A stretch of DNA of 64,000 nucleotides, taken from Paenalicyclobacillus cellulosilyticus. GTDB lineage: Bacteria > Bacillota > Bacilli > Alicyclobacillales > Alicyclobacillaceae. The notes beneath the pieces were generated by a model, which saw nothing but the letters and a program-made list of their open reading frames with translations, made no database searches and was not told the DNA's origin. The DNA is taken from NCBI RefSeq assembly GCF_014647315.1, contig NZ_BMOY01000006.1, positions 21,439-85,438 on the forward strand, in the 5' to 3' direction. Positions 63,533 to 64,000 of this stretch are shown piece after piece (position 1 is the stretch's first letter; every line of letters starts with the position of its first letter). Both the position numbers and the translations under genes were made by a program.

Positions 63533-63585
63533 CTGAAAACCTCCCTCCACCCGTATGGGCGTATGAATCGTTAGAAGTGAAGATT

Positions 63586-64000
63586 TTACTCTGCGTAAGG
63601 TAGGTGACACACAACCAAATCGCCGAATTCGTTAAAGGTCCGAACCGGTTCAACGCTCTTGCAAATATTGTCGGCGCGAGGGCACCTTGGATGAAAAACA
63701 CAACCAGAGGGTAAGTGCCGCAGATCTGGTGGCGAACCACTGATTTGCACGATATTTTCATTGTCAGAAACCAATGATGGAGTCGACTCAATCAAACCCT
63801 TGGTGTACGGATGCCGTGGATGTTTAAATAATCGGTAGACGTCACTGAATTCGACTAACTTACCTGCGTACATTACCCCCACATAGTCGGCAACCTGAGC
63901 TACTATCCCTATGTCATGTGTTACCAATAGTGTTACAGCCAGCGTATAATGGCCATAAGTTGACGGCGTTTGTTGTCCAGAAACTGACGGATTCGGTGGC
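63586..64000 (-). pseudogene. OppD/DppD-type ABC ATPase, C-terminal part only, interrupted near 63945
   Basis: The readable part, about 120 residues, begins around VTLLVTHDIGIVAQ (H-loop) and runs through DYVGVMYAGKLVEF, HPRHPYTKGLIES and the cysteine-rich oligopeptide extension CVFHPRCPRADNIC to the stop at 63586. Upstream of about 63945 no frame encodes the Walker B ADEP or signature blocks that must lie within 20-30 residues before the H-loop. Instead another frame reads QFLDNKRRQLMAIIRWL and a stop. The gene thus seems broken by an insertion or rearrangement whose other side is outside the window. It is the natural partner of the downstream OppF-type gene. Confidence 0.65.

Overview
The window is GC-rich DNA (roughly 60-65% over most of its length by eye) from an endospore-forming Gram-positive bacterium, most likely an Alicyclobacillus-like member of the Bacillales. 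This is an inference from gene content: a GerA-type germinant-receptor operon, the cggR-gap-pgk-tpiA-gpmI-eno operon, secG-rnr-smpB-ssrA, pcrA-ligA, gatCAB, a TagO/WecA-type transferase, a DUF2512 protein and a ComER-like protein. No rRNA and a single tRNA are present.

Layout. 0-3.2 kb (minus): a guanidine-I (ykkC) riboswitch with a built-in terminator precedes a guanidine hydrolase (gdmH-like) gene. That gene has lost its C-terminus by fusion to the tail of a nucleotidyltransferase-like gene. It is followed by an ABC-type ATPase and a NiCoT-type nickel permease. 3.4-5.3 kb: an alpha/beta hydrolase and a pirin. 5.3-9.5 kb (minus): ssrA (tmRNA), smpB, rnr and secG. 9.8-17.9 kb (minus): an Rpn-type nuclease gene lies between secG and the complete lower-glycolysis operon with its regulator CggR. 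18-26 kb: a ComER-like reductase, an orphan histidine kinase with an AcoR-like sensor part, a membrane-anchored acetyltransferase-like protein, oligoendopeptidase F, an HD-GYP phosphodiesterase and a flippase. 26-31 kb: class I fumarase, diaminopimelate decarboxylase and a Kef-type antiporter. 31-35 kb (minus): germination operon gerA-gerC-(D-type small protein)-gerB. 35-45 kb: a stress protein, chromate transporter, UPF0126 and DUF1284 proteins, an RlmD-type methyltransferase, gatCAB and the TagO-like enzyme. 45-53 kb: ligA, pcrA, tRNA-Pro(CGG), a polysaccharide deacetylase, DUF2512 and a MATE exporter.

53-64 kb (minus) is a plant-cell-wall (arabinan) utilisation region: an AraM-type glycerol-1-phosphate dehydrogenase, a HAD phosphatase, two GH51 arabinofuranosidases, a secreted GH43 arabinanase, a large secreted clan GH-A-like enzyme with three carbohydrate-binding-like modules, and Opp-family ABC ATPases whose upstream member is broken near the window end. 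Secreted enzymes would cut arabinan outside the cell, the ABC system would import oligosaccharides, and the GH51 enzymes would finish digestion inside. From about 56.6 kb base composition falls and is lowest from 59.5 kb on, suggesting transfer.

The most notable locus is the first 3.2 kb. An apparently intact guanidine sensor drives a broken guanidine hydrolase together with a probable nickel-uptake pair.
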